Assembly (NCBI GenBank): GCA_958298945.1 | Contig: OY282605.1 | Location: 35,814,811 to 35,878,810 of the forward strand | From: Atherix ibis | Taxonomy: Eukaryota > Arthropoda > Insecta > Diptera > Athericidae | Reading direction: 5' to 3' | Length of the DNA stretch: 64,000 nucleotides | Shown: piece after piece, positions 11,190 to 23,551 of the stretch | How the letters are laid out: each line of letters starts with the position of its first letter | How positions within the stretch are numbered: the first letter of the stretch is position 1 | Program-made: the position numbers and the translations under genes | Notes under the pieces: model-generated | What the model saw: only the letters and a program-made list of their open reading frames with translations | Databases searched by the model: none | Told to the model about the DNA's origin: nothing

Positions 11190-12080
11190 AATCAAATGAT
11201 TCTTAGACCCAATTCTTTCCGAATCCTCAAATTTACTTTCCAGTCACCAATTCGATTTTCATTCCAAGCACTTTATTACCCAATAGTATTATAGATCATC
11301 AATTTCATTACATGCTCTTTGGAAAGGAGAGTCTTTGAGCCCGGTTTGTTTTTAAGCATAAGTCAAGCTTTTGATTAAGTTCAACATACGTGTTCAGTCT
11401 GAATACTTCCTTCCTTCTGTTACAAAATTTTATTTCTGATGCTGCTACTTTCAATTAAATGAGTCCAAAGAACTCTATAACATTCCTTCGATATTTTGTG
11501 GTGTTTCACAGAAAAATGAACTTGGGAACATTCTCTTCAAAATGTATGCATCTGATATTAAAATCTATCCTAACTTATATAAACGTTAGGATAGATTTTA
11601 ATATCAGGTGCATAAAACTGTATAACATATGGACAAAGAAATCCCCAACATGCTTCCGAAATTCTCCAGACCCAGATCTATATATTTAAGAACTGGTTTA
11701 ACCAAGTGTGAGAGAAAAAGTGAGCCAACGGAAATGTGTCCACGTAACATTTACTCATGGGCGCGAACTATGTCCTCATATATACATCGTAATGACAGTA
11801 AAATTTTAAACTTTGGTATCTAGAATTTAACGTAGATGAACGTTGACATTGAATCCACACACAAAACTTAAAACACTAGAATTAAGCAGATGATACCGAT
11901 AACTACTATGACTTATGAAACCAACGCAAACTTACAGACTCTTTTAAACATTCCAATTACTGTTGAGTTTAATTGCCCCGGTCAAAAAAATGTCTCGTTA
12001 TAAAAAGTTTGTATCTCGTTATAAAAAGTTATACTCTCTCCCGTCTTTCTAATCATACTAGTCGTTTTGTTCCTTTTACC
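11190..12080 (+). mobile_element. Jockey-type non-LTR fragment, decayed
   Basis: 11210-11280 is clearly homologous to 40560-40640 (AATCCTCAAATTTA, then CCAATTCG and CACT.TA.TACCCA), the start of the reverse transcriptase domain in the jockey copy at 40.5 kb. 11630-11830 encodes a broken form of the post-catalytic block (NPQHASEILQTQ, then NWFNQV and TFTHGRELCP), matching NPQLDFEILQIQ...WFTRWRVKVNERK at 40.9 kb. 11990-12040 resembles the RYKKF..RL end of the protein. The catalytic palm is missing, and a 30-bp inverted duplication sits where it should be. Not functional. Confidence 0.6.
11545..11614. repeat. 30-bp inverted repeat, 10-bp loop
   Basis: Arms 11545-11574 and 11585-11614 are complementary with one mismatch; the loop is 11575-11584. 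The left arm begins TATGCATCTGATATTAAAAT. The repeat lies inside the jockey remnant. Confidence 0.9.
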
Positions 12081-12979
12081 TTCGATAAGATGTGTATTTT
12101 CCCACAACTCCTTATGTCAATCAATATCAATACCAACATTTTGATTGTTTTTCTATTTATTTTTGCAATAAAATAAAAATAAAAATTATTGTTTATTAAC
12201 TCATAAATAATTTCAAAAACAATTTTTTCAAATAAAAAATATCGACAAATTAAATTATAAAATTTAATTTATTTTTTCAAGGTGCAAAACTTTTTTGTTA
12301 TGTAAATAATAGTTATGCAAAAAAAAAAAAGAAATTCAAATTGAATCTACTCGAAATATTTTTCCCAAACATCCGCTCGTTCTGTAATATTAAATGTAAT
12401 TTTCTACAAAAACAAATACTCCCCTATATTAGGTGATTATTCTTATATTTCTTAATAATAACAAAACAGGATATATTCGTAATTATTTATAAACTTATAA
12501 TAAATGTTACGATAGTACGATGGAAATTTCTCTGCTTAAAATAATTGAAGAAAATCATCTAAGAAACTTGTGATAATAGAAACATGAAAATTTATTGCCA
12601 ATCTGACGAAGAAACACTAAAAGTTTTCGGCAGAAAGTATATTCGGAAAATTTACTAACAGAAATGTTCGTATTGGAAAAACTTGTGAAGGAAAATTTTT
12701 CCAGATACTGAAATAGAAAATGAGAAAAAAAACAAGCAACATGAATAAGATAGATAAATAAATAAATAAATAAAGATAAATGTATTATATAAAATAGATA
12801 GAAATAAGTGTATGGAAAAGTGTAGATAAGAATAGGAGACAATACAAATGTTGAGCATTTGTGCTTGTCAACAGGTGTTATTCATATATGAGGACTTTTT
12901 CGTTCAACTATGGTTCCCGTAAAGGTGAGACTTCCTGCAGTATTAAGTAGTTTCCTAATGATTATTTCAAATTGAACTG
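12081..12979. other. AT-rich with (TAAA)n microsatellite
   Basis: A TAAATAAATAAATAAA tract lies at about 12752-12773. A 20-bp near-direct repeat containing CTCGTTATAAAAAGTT is just upstream at 11994-12031. The 95-codon minus frame at 12555-12842 is a low-complexity chance frame. Confidence 0.5.
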
Positions 12980-13150
12980 GTGAACAATAAATTGCCAATG
13001 GTTTGTGTTAAGGTGCAAGAATGAAAATATCGATGGACACACGTATCCAAAGGGAATGCCATTCTTAACCTCAAATTATTTGTTATACCTTAAGTATTGA
13101 AGGACAACCGTTTGTCACAGTAAAATATTCTCTGTCGGTGGCGAATATCG
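12980..13150 (+). mobile_element. Small jockey-type fragment
   Basis: CCATTCTTAACC near 13060 and GACAACCGTTTGT near 13106 match, in order and spacing, the jockey copy at 37.98-38.07 kb (CCATTCTTAACCCCC ... GACAACCGTTTAA). That copy encodes the reverse transcriptase segment around ..ILNP...HDIP.. Too short and degenerate for more. Confidence 0.4.
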
Positions 13151-14756
13151 AACTGGATATCTGGGTGTGTGTATCTGATTTTCAGAATAGATTAAAAATA
13201 AACGCCTTAGCCATAGGAGTAGAGTGTGAGGATGGAGTAGATTAGAACTTAAGGAATTTTTGGTCATTGGATCATTATTCACTCTAACTTATTGCGAATA
13301 TCTTTCAGCACCGAAAATAAGTTTGGAGTAAATTTTAAGTGCGAACACAAGAATCGAAATACGAATTAAATGAAAGGACGACAAAACTTTGGATAAAGTA
13401 TGAGTTGAGTCGTTTTGTGAAAAGACATCGAAATGCCAAAGACAAGTCGGGTTCTAACTAAAATTCTGTTTTGTACGCATAAATAAGCTTCCATCAATCA
13501 CGGAGCATTTAAATTTTACAAAAGACTCTTCACAGTTGGAAATAACTTGATATCTGAATGAATCTATCCAGCAGATAACCGACTATACTCCAAAGGTCTT
13601 CTTCTTGTTTATGTGGATTGAGATGAATGGCGACATGCTATTCGTATTTCCGAGCAGATGTATTAGTGAATGGGGGGGGGGGGGGACGATAATTCAGTTG
13701 CTCGAACTTTACGGGGAAATTTTTTTCTTCTATAGTACTTTTATAAAGAGATAAATATTGAATATAGTAGCGCTATCCTTCTAAGCATAAGCTAAGGATG
13801 ATAGTAGAAACTGTAGTTCGGTTGAGATTGGGTACAAATAGGTGTCTGTATTCTTGTTTTTCATTTAATTTAATGGTTGCCATGCTTTTCTCTTGGTAAC
13901 CTTTTGGAACAAAAATGAAAAGCTTTGAAAGAAAAAATATTTTACAATTTTATTTGATAAGCTTTTCTTTTGAAATATACCTTTTTATACTTAAATGACC
14001 CTCAGAGATACAAAATTCAATGTCAAAAATGACACAAAATGAAATCTGATCGAAGAATAGTAAGTCTGCATAAAACTCTACTCAAAAGAATCTTACCAAG
14101 AAACCCTGCCTTTCTATCTTTTACATTGATAGTATTTTACCTTAAATAGTATTTTTTTATTTATTTATTTATTTATACTCATTATATCGAACTGTATATT
14201 TATGAGAATGTGTAAGCATCGAAATTTATTTGAAGATATTTCATTGCCTTCTTACACATTCCGTTAATGGTCTTCAGGCTAAATAAAAAATCGAAAATCA
14301 TTTGGTGAAATTGGTTTTTTATGCCAGTAATTTTTTCTCTCAATTTTCTATAATAAATTTGGTAATTTTCGAAATTGTACAAGAACTAATATTTTCTATA
14401 ATATTTGTCTAAGTTGCAAAATTATTATATTTTAGGATTTTCCAAAAAAAAAAAAAATTATGAATGTTTGTTAAAAAAAAGTTTTTTATTTTTATTGAAA
14501 GCTATGTCAACACTGTTAATACTGTCAAATAAATATACAGATTTGTTCATTTAAAAATATGTACTTAGATTATAGTAGAACTGAATAGGTCTCCACACAA
14601 AAATTACACATAGGTCCAAATTTTGTTAACAATACATTCGTAGAACGCACAACATGCAAAATAACAGAAACGGCGTAAACCAATGGGGGCCAATTTTTAA
14701 CTTCAGTCAGTATGCGATTGAAGCGGTTCGTTTAAAATAATTTTCATATGTGATGT
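13151..14756. other. Unassigned, with a G14 homopolymer
   Basis: A run of about 14 G residues lies at 13672-13685, unusual in so AT-rich a region and a likely assembly weak point. Nothing else was recognised. Confidence 0.5.
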
Positions 14757-15852
14757 CATTTTTCGGACGTCTTCGTAAGAATCGAAGTGCTGCTCAGCGA
14801 GCGAGTGGCCCATCGATGAAAACAGGTGGTAGTCGGAAGGGGCCAGGTCTGGTGAATAAGCGGGGTGGAGTAGCACCTCCCAGTTGAGTGTCTCCAAGTA
14901 GTTTCGGACCATTTTTGAGGTGTGCGATGGTGCGTTATCGTGGAGGAAAATCAGCTTGTCATGTCTTTGTTAATAATTCGTCCTTTTTATATGCAGAGCA
15001 CGGTGTAATTTGATCATTTGTTGGTGGTGGCGGTGGGCATTGACAGTTTCACCAGGTTTCAACATCTCATAGTAGACGATACCCTGCTGATCCCACCAAA
15101 CGCACAACATCGTCTTCCGTCGGAAGCGATTTGGTCTTGGGGAAGATGTTAATGGTTGACCGGGATCAACCCACGATTTCTTGTGGTTAGGATTCTCGAA
15201 ATATATCCACTTTTTACCGCCTGTCACAATTCGATACAGGGACGACTTTATTTTTTGTCTGGCGAGCAAGATTTCCCATGTGTTTCGGCGTCGCTCCATC
15301 TGCCTATCATTCAATTCATGCGGCACCAATTTTCCGATCTTTTCAATCTCCTCCATGGCACGCAGACGCATGGAAATGGCTGGTTGAGTAACACCCAATT
15401 GCTCCGCGAGCCCTTTTTGCGATTGGGTATCGTCTTCGTCTAAAAGACCCTGCAATTGATAGTCCTCAACCTTCCTAGGCCGATTTTCACGCTTCTTGTC
15501 CCACAAGTCAAAATTGCCCTCTTTGAACCGACGAAACCAATCTCGGCACGTGTTTTTCGATAAAGCACTGTCACTATAGGCCTCCATAAGCATTCGATGC
15601 TATTCGGCAGCCGATTTCTTCAAATTGAAGCAGAAAAGCAGAGCTTCTCGCATATGCTCTTTTTCTGGCACAAAACTAGACATGATTACCAAAGGAAAAA
15701 TGTATGTTGTTGTACGAAATTTCTGACAATGTGCACTGATTAATGTTGACAGATGTCAAACTCATAAAAAAATGTTTTCGTGCTCATGGTAGCTTAATAC
15801 GCTCACTCACGCCATCTATGACCAAACAGCGGATTCAAGCTTATACCCCTGG
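14757..15852 (-). mobile_element. Mariner family A (Mos1/mauritiana-like), 3'-truncated
   Basis: The 5' TIR is intact at the high-coordinate end (GCTTATACCCCTGG with TA at 15853-15854). The other end is lost at about 14757, where similarity stops just past the FDSYEDVRK codons. The transposase frame (14970-15593, minus) shows the N-terminal DNA-binding region (CRDWFRRFKEGNFD, VTQPAISMRLRAM), linker VPHELNDRQMERR, IVTGGKKW and MLCVWWDQQGIVYYEML. The first catalytic motif has Gly in place of Asp (TGGKKW instead of TGDEKW). The third motif YSPDLAPSDY lies in another frame at 14703-14912. The copy is inactive by truncation, frameshift and loss of the first aspartate. Confidence 0.88.
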
Positions 15853-16881
15853 TATATCAAAACAATTATGTGCGTAAATAAAAAAAAACATTTCAAAAAT
15901 CCAAACTGAATTAAATGAGAGAATATGTAATTATGTTGAAATTAAAACCACACCCCGCAACTTAATAAATATAAATTGTTATGTTCAACAAGCATTTGTA
16001 GATATTGAAAACTTCTTTATAATATAAATGTGTATTTGTGAATTGAAATAATAATTTAAATAGGCATATGCTATTAAATTAAAATATAGAATATTACATC
16101 AAGTACTTAATAATATAGAAGTTAATCGTATACCAAATGTTTCAAAACTAACTTACAAGATGATCAATTTAATGTACTTTAATTATTAATAACTAATATG
16201 CGAAAAAAATTGAAAACAATATTAGTAAAAGCACAAATGCCAATAAATTTATTTAAATAATTAGCCTACCGAATATAAAACAGCAATAAAAAATAGACTG
16301 AAAAATTCAACTGAAAAAAAAATTTTCTTACACACACTTTACGTACGGCGGTACTGAACTATTTTCTGGTAAACATTGAACTGTCAACATCACATTTGGT
16401 TAAATTTATTCAATGACGAACTATTAAATTTTTAACCACTTTTTGAACCAAATAAATCATTAAAAGCCATTTAAATATATTATAAACTAAATTTTTGTTC
16501 ATTTCTCTACCGAAAGAAAGATATTCCCAACTTCCTCATTCCGTTGAATGACCAGCAACTCATTACAACTCATTATAAAACACTTCATATTCTGAAATAA
16601 ATATTATCAATAATATGACAATTTATATAAATACTGACATTTTCCTAAATACTTCAGAAAAGATATAAACCACACTTTCACTTACCTTTTCCGATAAGTG
16701 CCAAAATAACAACTTTAAAAACAAAAAAAGTATGCAAGCATTTCGTTATGCTACCACTTTCATGGAGAATGGCGTGTTTTAAAACTCGCCGAAAGTCTAC
16801 AGAATTGAGGCGCTTGATATTTAATGAATATAAATTATGCTTTTGGAATTCAATAAATTTCTATTACGAAACTACACATCG
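15853..16881. other. AT-rich, nothing recognised
   Basis: No coding or repeat signal beyond AT richness. Confidence 0.5.
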
Positions 16882-16951
16882 ATATCAGTGGGTATCATGT
16901 CTACATAAAAATTCTACACAATTTTTATGTAGACATGATACCCACTGATAT
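16882..16951. repeat. Perfect 32-bp inverted repeat, 6-bp loop
   Basis: Arms 16882-16913 and 16920-16951 are perfectly complementary; the loop CTACAC is 16914-16919. The left arm begins ATATCAGTGGGTATCATGTC. No poly-T terminator or RNA-gene signal accompanies it. The perfect arms in otherwise decaying DNA point to a recent event. Confidence 0.95.
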
Positions 16952-17079
16952 TCCATGACGAGCCGAAATTATTATGCGATTCACTCTGTTTTTTATTTAC
17001 TTGGTATTTATTTCAAGGAAAGGGAGAAGAGAGGGTTAAACTATCAATAAATAATATTATCTAAGTGTTATGAGATATT

Positions 17080-17400
17080 TTATCGAAAGTGTTCGCCGGA
17101 TTTGTGGCAAAACAATTCTTAGACTTTGCGTCACGATAATGCTCAGAATTTAGTGTATCTCATGGATCAACCGCTGTATTCATCAGATACTTTTAACTAG
17201 TATCATGGAGTCATATCTGTTATTCTTCAAGCTGATTTTATTACGTCGTGGAAGACGTTTTGAGTCCTTTTAAGCCATAAAGGAAACAATTCGCACACAG
17301 AGCCGAAGGTGATACCAACAACTACTTACAGAAAATGTTTCGAAGAGCTGGTTAATCGTTGAGTTCAATGCATAAATTGCTTCAAATGGCATCTGTTTTA
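17080..17400 (+). mobile_element. Possible decayed mariner fragment (family G type)
   Basis: One frame reads RHDNAQNLVY, then QPLYSSDTFN, and further on TYRKCFEELVNR and QCINCF. This order resembles mariner HDNA..., QPPYSPDTF..., and the C-terminal (Q)KCFE.W..R..KCI...G. The region between the catalytic motifs is shortened and stops are present. The match is weak and relies on motif order. Confidence 0.4.
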
Positions 17401-18098
17401 TTGATAGAAAATAAATGTTAATAATCTAGATTTATTAATAATCTTTTTTTTTTTAATGACAATACACAAATTGGCAACATTTAAGAACTAATTTTTTAAC
17501 TATTCAATTGTTGATTTTATAGAAATAATCATTCGAGTAAATAAAAAAATTTATGATATAAAATATTAATCATAAAATATCCTTCTTGTAATAGAACACT
17601 TGTTTTTTTTTTAGTAATTGTCAGTAAATCAATATTCTTTTTATGTAAAGAAAGAAAAATATTGTTAAAAGTGAATTTTCAATAGAATTTCAATTACTTG
17701 GGATGCCAATCGAATTGAAAATGAAGCCACGTAAAGGATAGAATTGTCCTCAGTGAAAATAAGAATAGAACTGTCCTTGCAGCTCTTTTTCCACAGAATA
17801 CAGATATGATTTGATTTCGAATGACTGTCCAAATATGGTATAAAATTAGTATAATAAAAAAATTTCTGACATCGAAAAGAAAATATTATTATCACATAAT
17901 AGTCTGTGGTAAGGAAATGATTAAGGACACCTCAAGAAAAACCAGCAAACGATTAGAATGGAAGCATTGAGGACACAAAAATGATCGATGACAATCTAGG
18001 AATAATGGGTGAAGATATTCCTGGAGAATACGAATTTTAAAATAATTGTTTTAAGAGACAAGCATTTAATTTTGGTCTTAGAAAATATTAAAGTTACT
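17401..18098. other. AT-rich, nothing recognised
   Basis: Chance frames only. Confidence 0.5.
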
Positions 18099-18295
18099 GT
18101 TATGGTAGCCTTAAAATTAGTATTGATTATTTGTTTGTTCCCTAAAATTTGGAAAGGGAGCACACAAATCAGCAAGACTATACATGGAATCTTCGTTCAG
18201 TTGGTTGCTGAGTACAAATTCAATTTGCAGCCGGCATCATAATTCAAGCTCACACAAGGAAGACTGGGCATTCGGTGTTGGGCAGAGGTATTGAC
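18099..18295 (+). repeat. Dispersed repeat R, second copy
   Basis: Starts TTATGGTAGCCTTAAAATTA, shares CACACAAATCAGCAAGAC and ends near CATTCGGTGTTGGGC, parallel to 9931-10185. It abuts the family C mariner. Confidence 0.65.
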
Positions 18296-18337
18296 AGAGG
18301 TAGATGTTGTGTGTTATTAGGAAAAGTGCAGATTAAT

Positions 18338-19233
18338 TTTTAGTTAACTTCAAAAAATATCGCGTATTTTGTGTTTTTTTCAAAAATTATTTAACATATT
18401 TATTCATGAATATCTATTTTGTCTCCTTCAAAGTAATCCCCACCAGATATTATACACTTATGCCAACGAAGATTTTTCCAATCCTCGAAGCACTTCAAAA
18501 AATCATTTTTTGTGATCTTGTTCATCTCCTCCTTCGATGCCGTTTTTATCTCCTTAATCATAGCGTAGCGGCATCCTTTCATGGGACTCTTCAGTTTCGG
18601 GAACAATAAAAAGTCACAGGGGACCAGATCTGTGGAATATGGTGGCTGCGGCATTATTAGTGTGTTGGTTTTGGCCAAAAATGGCAAAAGCCAAATTCGG
18701 GCGTTTCTGGCGGATTGCTTAGCGCAACTTGCGCATAACTTGCAGATAATATTACTTATCGACCGTTCTACCCTGTGGTAAAAACTGATGATGCACCACG
18801 TCCCTGCAATCGAAGAAAACTGTAAGCAAATCCTTCGCATTCGACCGAACTTGGCGCGCTTTTTTCGGTCTTGGCTCGTGCGGCAGCTTCCATTGGGATG
18901 ATTGAGCTTTAGATTCCTCTACGTCATAACCATAAATCCATGATTCGTCACTAGTTATGAACATCTGGAGAAAATGTTGGTCGTCTCGGACAGAGTCCAA
19001 CAGCTCCTTAGAAATGTTAATACGATGCTGTTTTTGGTCGAAATTGAGCAAAAATCGAAGACCATCCAAAACACGTGCAAGCAAAGCAGCTGTCAAAAAT
19101 TAACTGAACACTCAAAATGGCTGAACTTGTCAGCATAAGTGACAGACATGAATACCAACATAACGCCACAAAAAATCGAAAATCGATTATACGTAACCCG
19201 CGTAAATTCAAAATTCTTTTTGAACAGACCTCG
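18338..19233 (-). mobile_element. Mariner family C, internally deleted copy
   Basis: The right end is intact (TTTTTGAACAGACCTCG, TA at 19234-19235); the left end is diverged (TCAAAAAATATCGCG). On the minus strand the transposase reads FDQKQHRINISKELLDSV, ITSDESWIYGYDVE (first catalytic motif present), FLPQGRTV, IWLLPFLAK, QPPYSTDLVPCDFLLFPKLK and RWHKCIISGGDYFEGDKID. The N-terminal DNA-binding half is gone (a jump near 19055 between FDQKQ and the 5' end). The second catalytic motif (HHDNAPAH) is removed by a 42-bp in-frame deletion at about 18682, identical to that in the copies at 31.8 and 58.3 kb. Frameshifts separate the remaining pieces. Confidence 0.85.
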
Positions 19234-19479
19234 TATAGCTTAATATTTTAATGTGTTTCCGAGTAGTGCGTTTATATGTTTTTGCGAGCGTTAGAATTGA
19301 ATAAATAATATTCAGAATATAAAAAAAAATTATTTTAATAGGAAAAATGACGTTTTTTTTGAACCCATCCGAATGTCTTCTGAGTCTATGTCAGCAATGT
19401 TGATGGTCGGCTTTACCACTTTTTTACTTTTCCTTGGGTTTTTGAGCGATTCCAATTTTTTTTTCTTCTCGACAAATTT
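19234..19479. other. Spacer
   Basis: No supported feature. Confidence 0.45.
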
Positions 19480-19780
19480 CAACCTTTTCAATTTTTATAC
19501 CTACTATCTCAATTCCTATTCCCTCTCTTTTACCTGTATGGTTTTTAGTTTTTTTTTGTAATTTTTAGAAAATACTTCTCACCATTTTTCTTGATTTTTG
19601 CTCTTTTCCTCTAATGGAGAACTCTTAACACCTTCGGGTGTCTTCATTATCTTCCTTATATGTTCCGGCATGATTTTTTCTAGTTATTGTGGGTGTGGGA
19701 GCACAACTTTGTTAAACCTGTGAATGCTCCTGTATAATGTGCATAAAACTATCGTCAAGCATGTCTAGCAGAATAATACT
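19480..19780. repeat. Dispersed repeat P, second copy
   Basis: Patchy alignment with 10540-10860, as described there. Ends with a GTGGGTGTGGGAGCAC segment. Confidence 0.45.
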
Positions 19781-20844
19781 CCAATAGAACTTCACGCTCA
19801 AGAAATTATTATTCTTTCATTTTTTATCCAAATATTTATACCTCCCCCTTCCCCCCAAGACCCAAAATGCAGGCGAATGTTTTTCCAACCCATAACAGAA
19901 GAGGAAGTTTGTAGTGCTTAACTGCCACAACTAATCAGGCAATTTGGCGACATCAAAAAAGAATCCCACTAGTTGAGTTTGAACTAAATACCATTGCCTA
20001 AGTTCTAGTGCTGCCAATCAGCATCCCAAAATATGTTTTTAAGGTGTCATCTTAATTTTGTAGAAAATATTTTAATTGAAAGTTCATTGGTACCAATATA
20101 ATTTATGAGGTATCCTTAAAAACTCATTCTTATTCTCTGAAAAAAAGTTGAAAAGAAATAATAAAAATTTTTAATAGAATTCTAAAAAAAAAATTAATTT
20201 TTTTCATTTAAAAAATACTTTTTTTTTACAAAGTTTCTATAGTATTTCTGTTTTGTTATTTATGCGAACTCAAAAAAGTCTAAATATTTTTTATGATATT
20301 TGCTAATAAAGTTCTTATTGTGTCCTTACATTTTCAAGTTAACAAAACCGAGGAAAAAAGTGTCTTTTCGAAGGGTAATAATTATTGTTTGTAAACTTTT
20401 ATTAAAGTTTTGTTTAGAATTTTGAAAAAATATAATAAAGAATTTTTTTTTTAATTAAATTTTTTTTTATTTAAAAAAATTCCGTCGTTATAAAATTTTG
20501 TTTGTTTGGTTAAAAGGATAATAAATAAATTTCATATTTTGTTGTTAGATTTTTAATTAAATAATTGATAAACAAAAAGAAGGGCAGAAAGTCAAGCAAA
20601 TGTCCAATTTAATTATTTATTAATAGTGTTTTTTCTAGTCAACTTTAAAAATGAACAAAAATTATAAGCTTGTTAAATTTTTTTTTATTTTTTAGGAACA
20701 TGCTAATTTTTCAAATATAATAGAATGCTTTTATGAAAAGTCTATCTTGTTCTTTAAATGAAACAATTGCATAAAAAAAATGTAATAATTATATTGAAAT
20801 TAATAATTAAAACGGTATTTTTTTGTTGCAAAGTAATTTATTAT
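19781..20844. other. AT-rich, nothing recognised
   Basis: Contains several T8-T10 runs. No supported gene. Confidence 0.5.
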
Positions 20845-22078
20845 ATTGCGTATAAGCTTAAATCAGCTGTTTTTTTGGTCAAAAAAAACATGTTTTTGTT
20901 TCATAGAAATTAAAAACAAATTAATTCAAAGTACTTGTACTCGCTGCCATCTCTCGGGCAATTTGTGGCTACCACGCCAAAAAAATTCCTTCTCTTTCGA
21001 GACAAACCACTCATCAAGCCATTTTCGGACGTCTTCGTAAGAATCGAAGTGCTGCTCAACGAGCGCGTGGCCCATCGACGAAAACAGGTGGTAGTCGGAA
21101 GGGTTCAGGTCTGGTGAATAACTGGAGTGGGGTAGCACCTCCCAGTTTAGTGTCTCCAAGTAGTTTCGGACCATTTTTGACGTGTGCGATGGTGCGTTGT
21201 CGTGGAGGAAAATCAGCTTGTGATGTCTTTGTTGATAATCCGTCCTTTTTTCTCGCAGAGGACGGTGCAATTTGATCAGTTGTTGGTAGTAGCTGTAGGC
21301 ATTGACGGTTTCAACAATTCATAGATGAGACGATACCCTGAAGATTCTACCAAACGCACAGCATCGTCTTCCGTCCGAAGCGATTTGGTCTTGGGGAAGA
21401 TGTTGATGGTTGACTGGAAGCATCCCACGATTTCTTGCGTTTAAGATTCTCGAAATATATCCACTTTTCATCGCCTTTCACAATCCGATACAGGAACGAC
21501 TTTCTTTTTTGTCTGGCGAGCAAGATTTCGCATGTGTTTTGGCGTCGCTCCATCTGCCTATCGTTCAATTCATGCGGCACTCATTTTCCGATCTTTTCAA
21601 TCTTCCCCATGGTACGCAGATGCATAGAAATAGCTGGTTCAGTAATACCCAATTGCTTCGCGGGCATTTTTTGCGATTGGGTATCGTCTTCGTCCAAAAG
21701 AGCCTGCAATTGATGGGCCTCAACCTTCCTAGGCCGATTTTCACGCTTCTTGTCCCACAATTCAAAATTGCCGTCTTTGAACCGACGAAACCAGTCTCGG
21801 TGCGTTGTTTCCGTTAAAGCACTGTCACGATAGGTTCCATGAGCATTCGATGCGATTCGGCAGTCGATTTCTTCAAATTGAAGCAGAAAAGCAGAGCTTC
21901 CCGCATATGCTCTTTTTCTAGCACAAAACTAGACATGATTACCAAAGGAAAAATGTGTGTTGTTGTACGAAATTGCTGACAATGTACACTGATTAATGTT
22001 GACAGATGTCAAACTCATAAAAAAAATATGGCGTGCCCATGATAGCTTAGTACGCTCACACACGCCATCTATGTCCAA
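20845..22078 (-). mobile_element. Mariner family A (Mos1/mauritiana-like), decayed copy
   Basis: The low-coordinate end keeps an inner TIR (GTATAAGCTTAAATCAGCTG). The high-coordinate end loses similarity after GCCATCTATG, so the outer TIR there is gone. Minus-strand blocks: 21565-21765 and overlapping frames (DNA-binding region, frameshifted), 21347-21580 (MPHELNDRQMERR, VKGDEKWIYFENLKRKKSW) and 20926-21270 (FLHDNAPSHTSKMVRNYLET, YSPDLNPSDYHLF, DEWFVSKEKEFFWRG). All three catalytic aspartates are still encoded, in different frames. A small deletion near 21318 fuses the blocks out of frame, and the extreme C-terminus is altered. Confidence 0.88.
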
Positions 22079-23551
22079 TATCCTCTGCAAATATATATAT
22101 ACATATACATGGTGATCCTGATCTAACCGTCATAATTATCATAGAAATAATCAGATCAGTTGGGATGGAACAGGAGGTGGAACTAAAGTATACAAAATAC
22201 CCTTAAAACTCAGAAGAGGTGAACAATATTTTTTATCCACATTTTTGCTCACAAATAAAATAGAAGTTTAAAAATTTATATTATTAACTTTTAGATAAAT
22301 AATTGTAAGGGGTTTTTTTTAAAGAAAAAGTAAATGCATCTTTTTTATAGTAAAATGTTTAATTTGCAATTTCCAACGAATAATCATGAAAGAAAAGTAC
22401 TTCTGCTTTTGAACGATAATTGGACGTCATTGTTTTAGGTAAAAGGACTGTTTTAAATAGAAGAATAAGTTGTTGTCATGAGAAGTATGCAAATTAGAAA
22501 GTAATTAAGTTGAGAAAAGTCTACTGTCAGGATATTTAAAATTGTTGTTCAAAAAGGTAATAAAAATGTTAGTACTGTAAAAGAGCTGAAATTTACTATT
22601 TTAGGGTCAATAGAAATACCACTTTAAGTGCAAAACTTTATAAAAATCAAAAATTCAGAGAATAATCACTTTTAGAGTAGTTTCCTTAAGTAGCTATACA
22701 TCAGCGGAAACGTTATATGCACTCTTCATAGCAGTGGAAAAGGCTTCAAATGGAATATCCTTCAAATCTTTGGCTGCACTAATTTGGATATTATCGATAG
22801 TACATTTCGCAAGGGGCACACTTGGATGATTGATACAGTTATAAGACCTATACTATAAGTTGGCCTAGTAGTGCCAGAAAATTATTTGTTTTCTTACTGT
22901 AGCTCTTTGAGTGAAGAGTAATCACCAGATACGCTTTAATCTAGAATGACTGGCACCACTTTAGTTGGGAGCCCCATGGTGGTTCGTCCGCTGTGAGCGG
23001 TCAAGGAAAAAGGCCTTTCACTAAAACCTGGGTTGCTGTAGTTGTCACCTATATCGAAGGTATAGTCTTAGGACCGGAGCTAAAGGATGACAGATTCTCA
23101 GGTGCTATAACTGCAGTTGATAGTAGAGGTTTAGGTAGGCTTTGCTACCAACATTAGGGAAACTAGTGTGTAACTCATTATTAACTGTGAGCAAATATAC
23201 CTACCTGTAATGGATGGAGCTAGGCAGGAGCAGGTAGTTGCATAAATGTGCATTGCATGGAATAACGAGTGAGCGGTCTGCTGGTTGGGATCGCTCATTA
23301 TTGGAATTGATCGAAGGTAATCTTGAATGTTTGATAGCTTTATCCATAGATGGTTAGAGATGGTATAAATATCATCTCACCATAGAAGAGAATGATTTTC
23401 AGAGGATTAAAAAAAGTAGTTTGAAAATGAGAAAGAGCTGTGGTATCGATTGAGATGCTTGTAGCTACCTGAATCTAGTCAGCTGAGCTAGCCCAATCTT
23501 TTACTTGATACTTGAGTGGTGTCTAATGACAGGTTACACTAAATACCGATA
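22079..23551. other. Unassigned
   Basis: Less AT-rich than average between 22700 and 23500, but no frame, TIR or motif that I can name. Possibly old transposon DNA. Confidence 0.4.

Noticed and set aside
13672..13685. Run of about 14 G as a G-quadruplex or telomere-like feature
   Set aside because: A single homopolymer without repeated G-tracts. More likely a homopolymer expansion or sequencing problem.
15156..15443. Plus-strand frames inside mariner copies (also near 21410-21817, 25042-25296, 44141-44521, 48678-49117, 57242-57632)
   Set aside because: Antisense shadows of minus-strand transposase genes.
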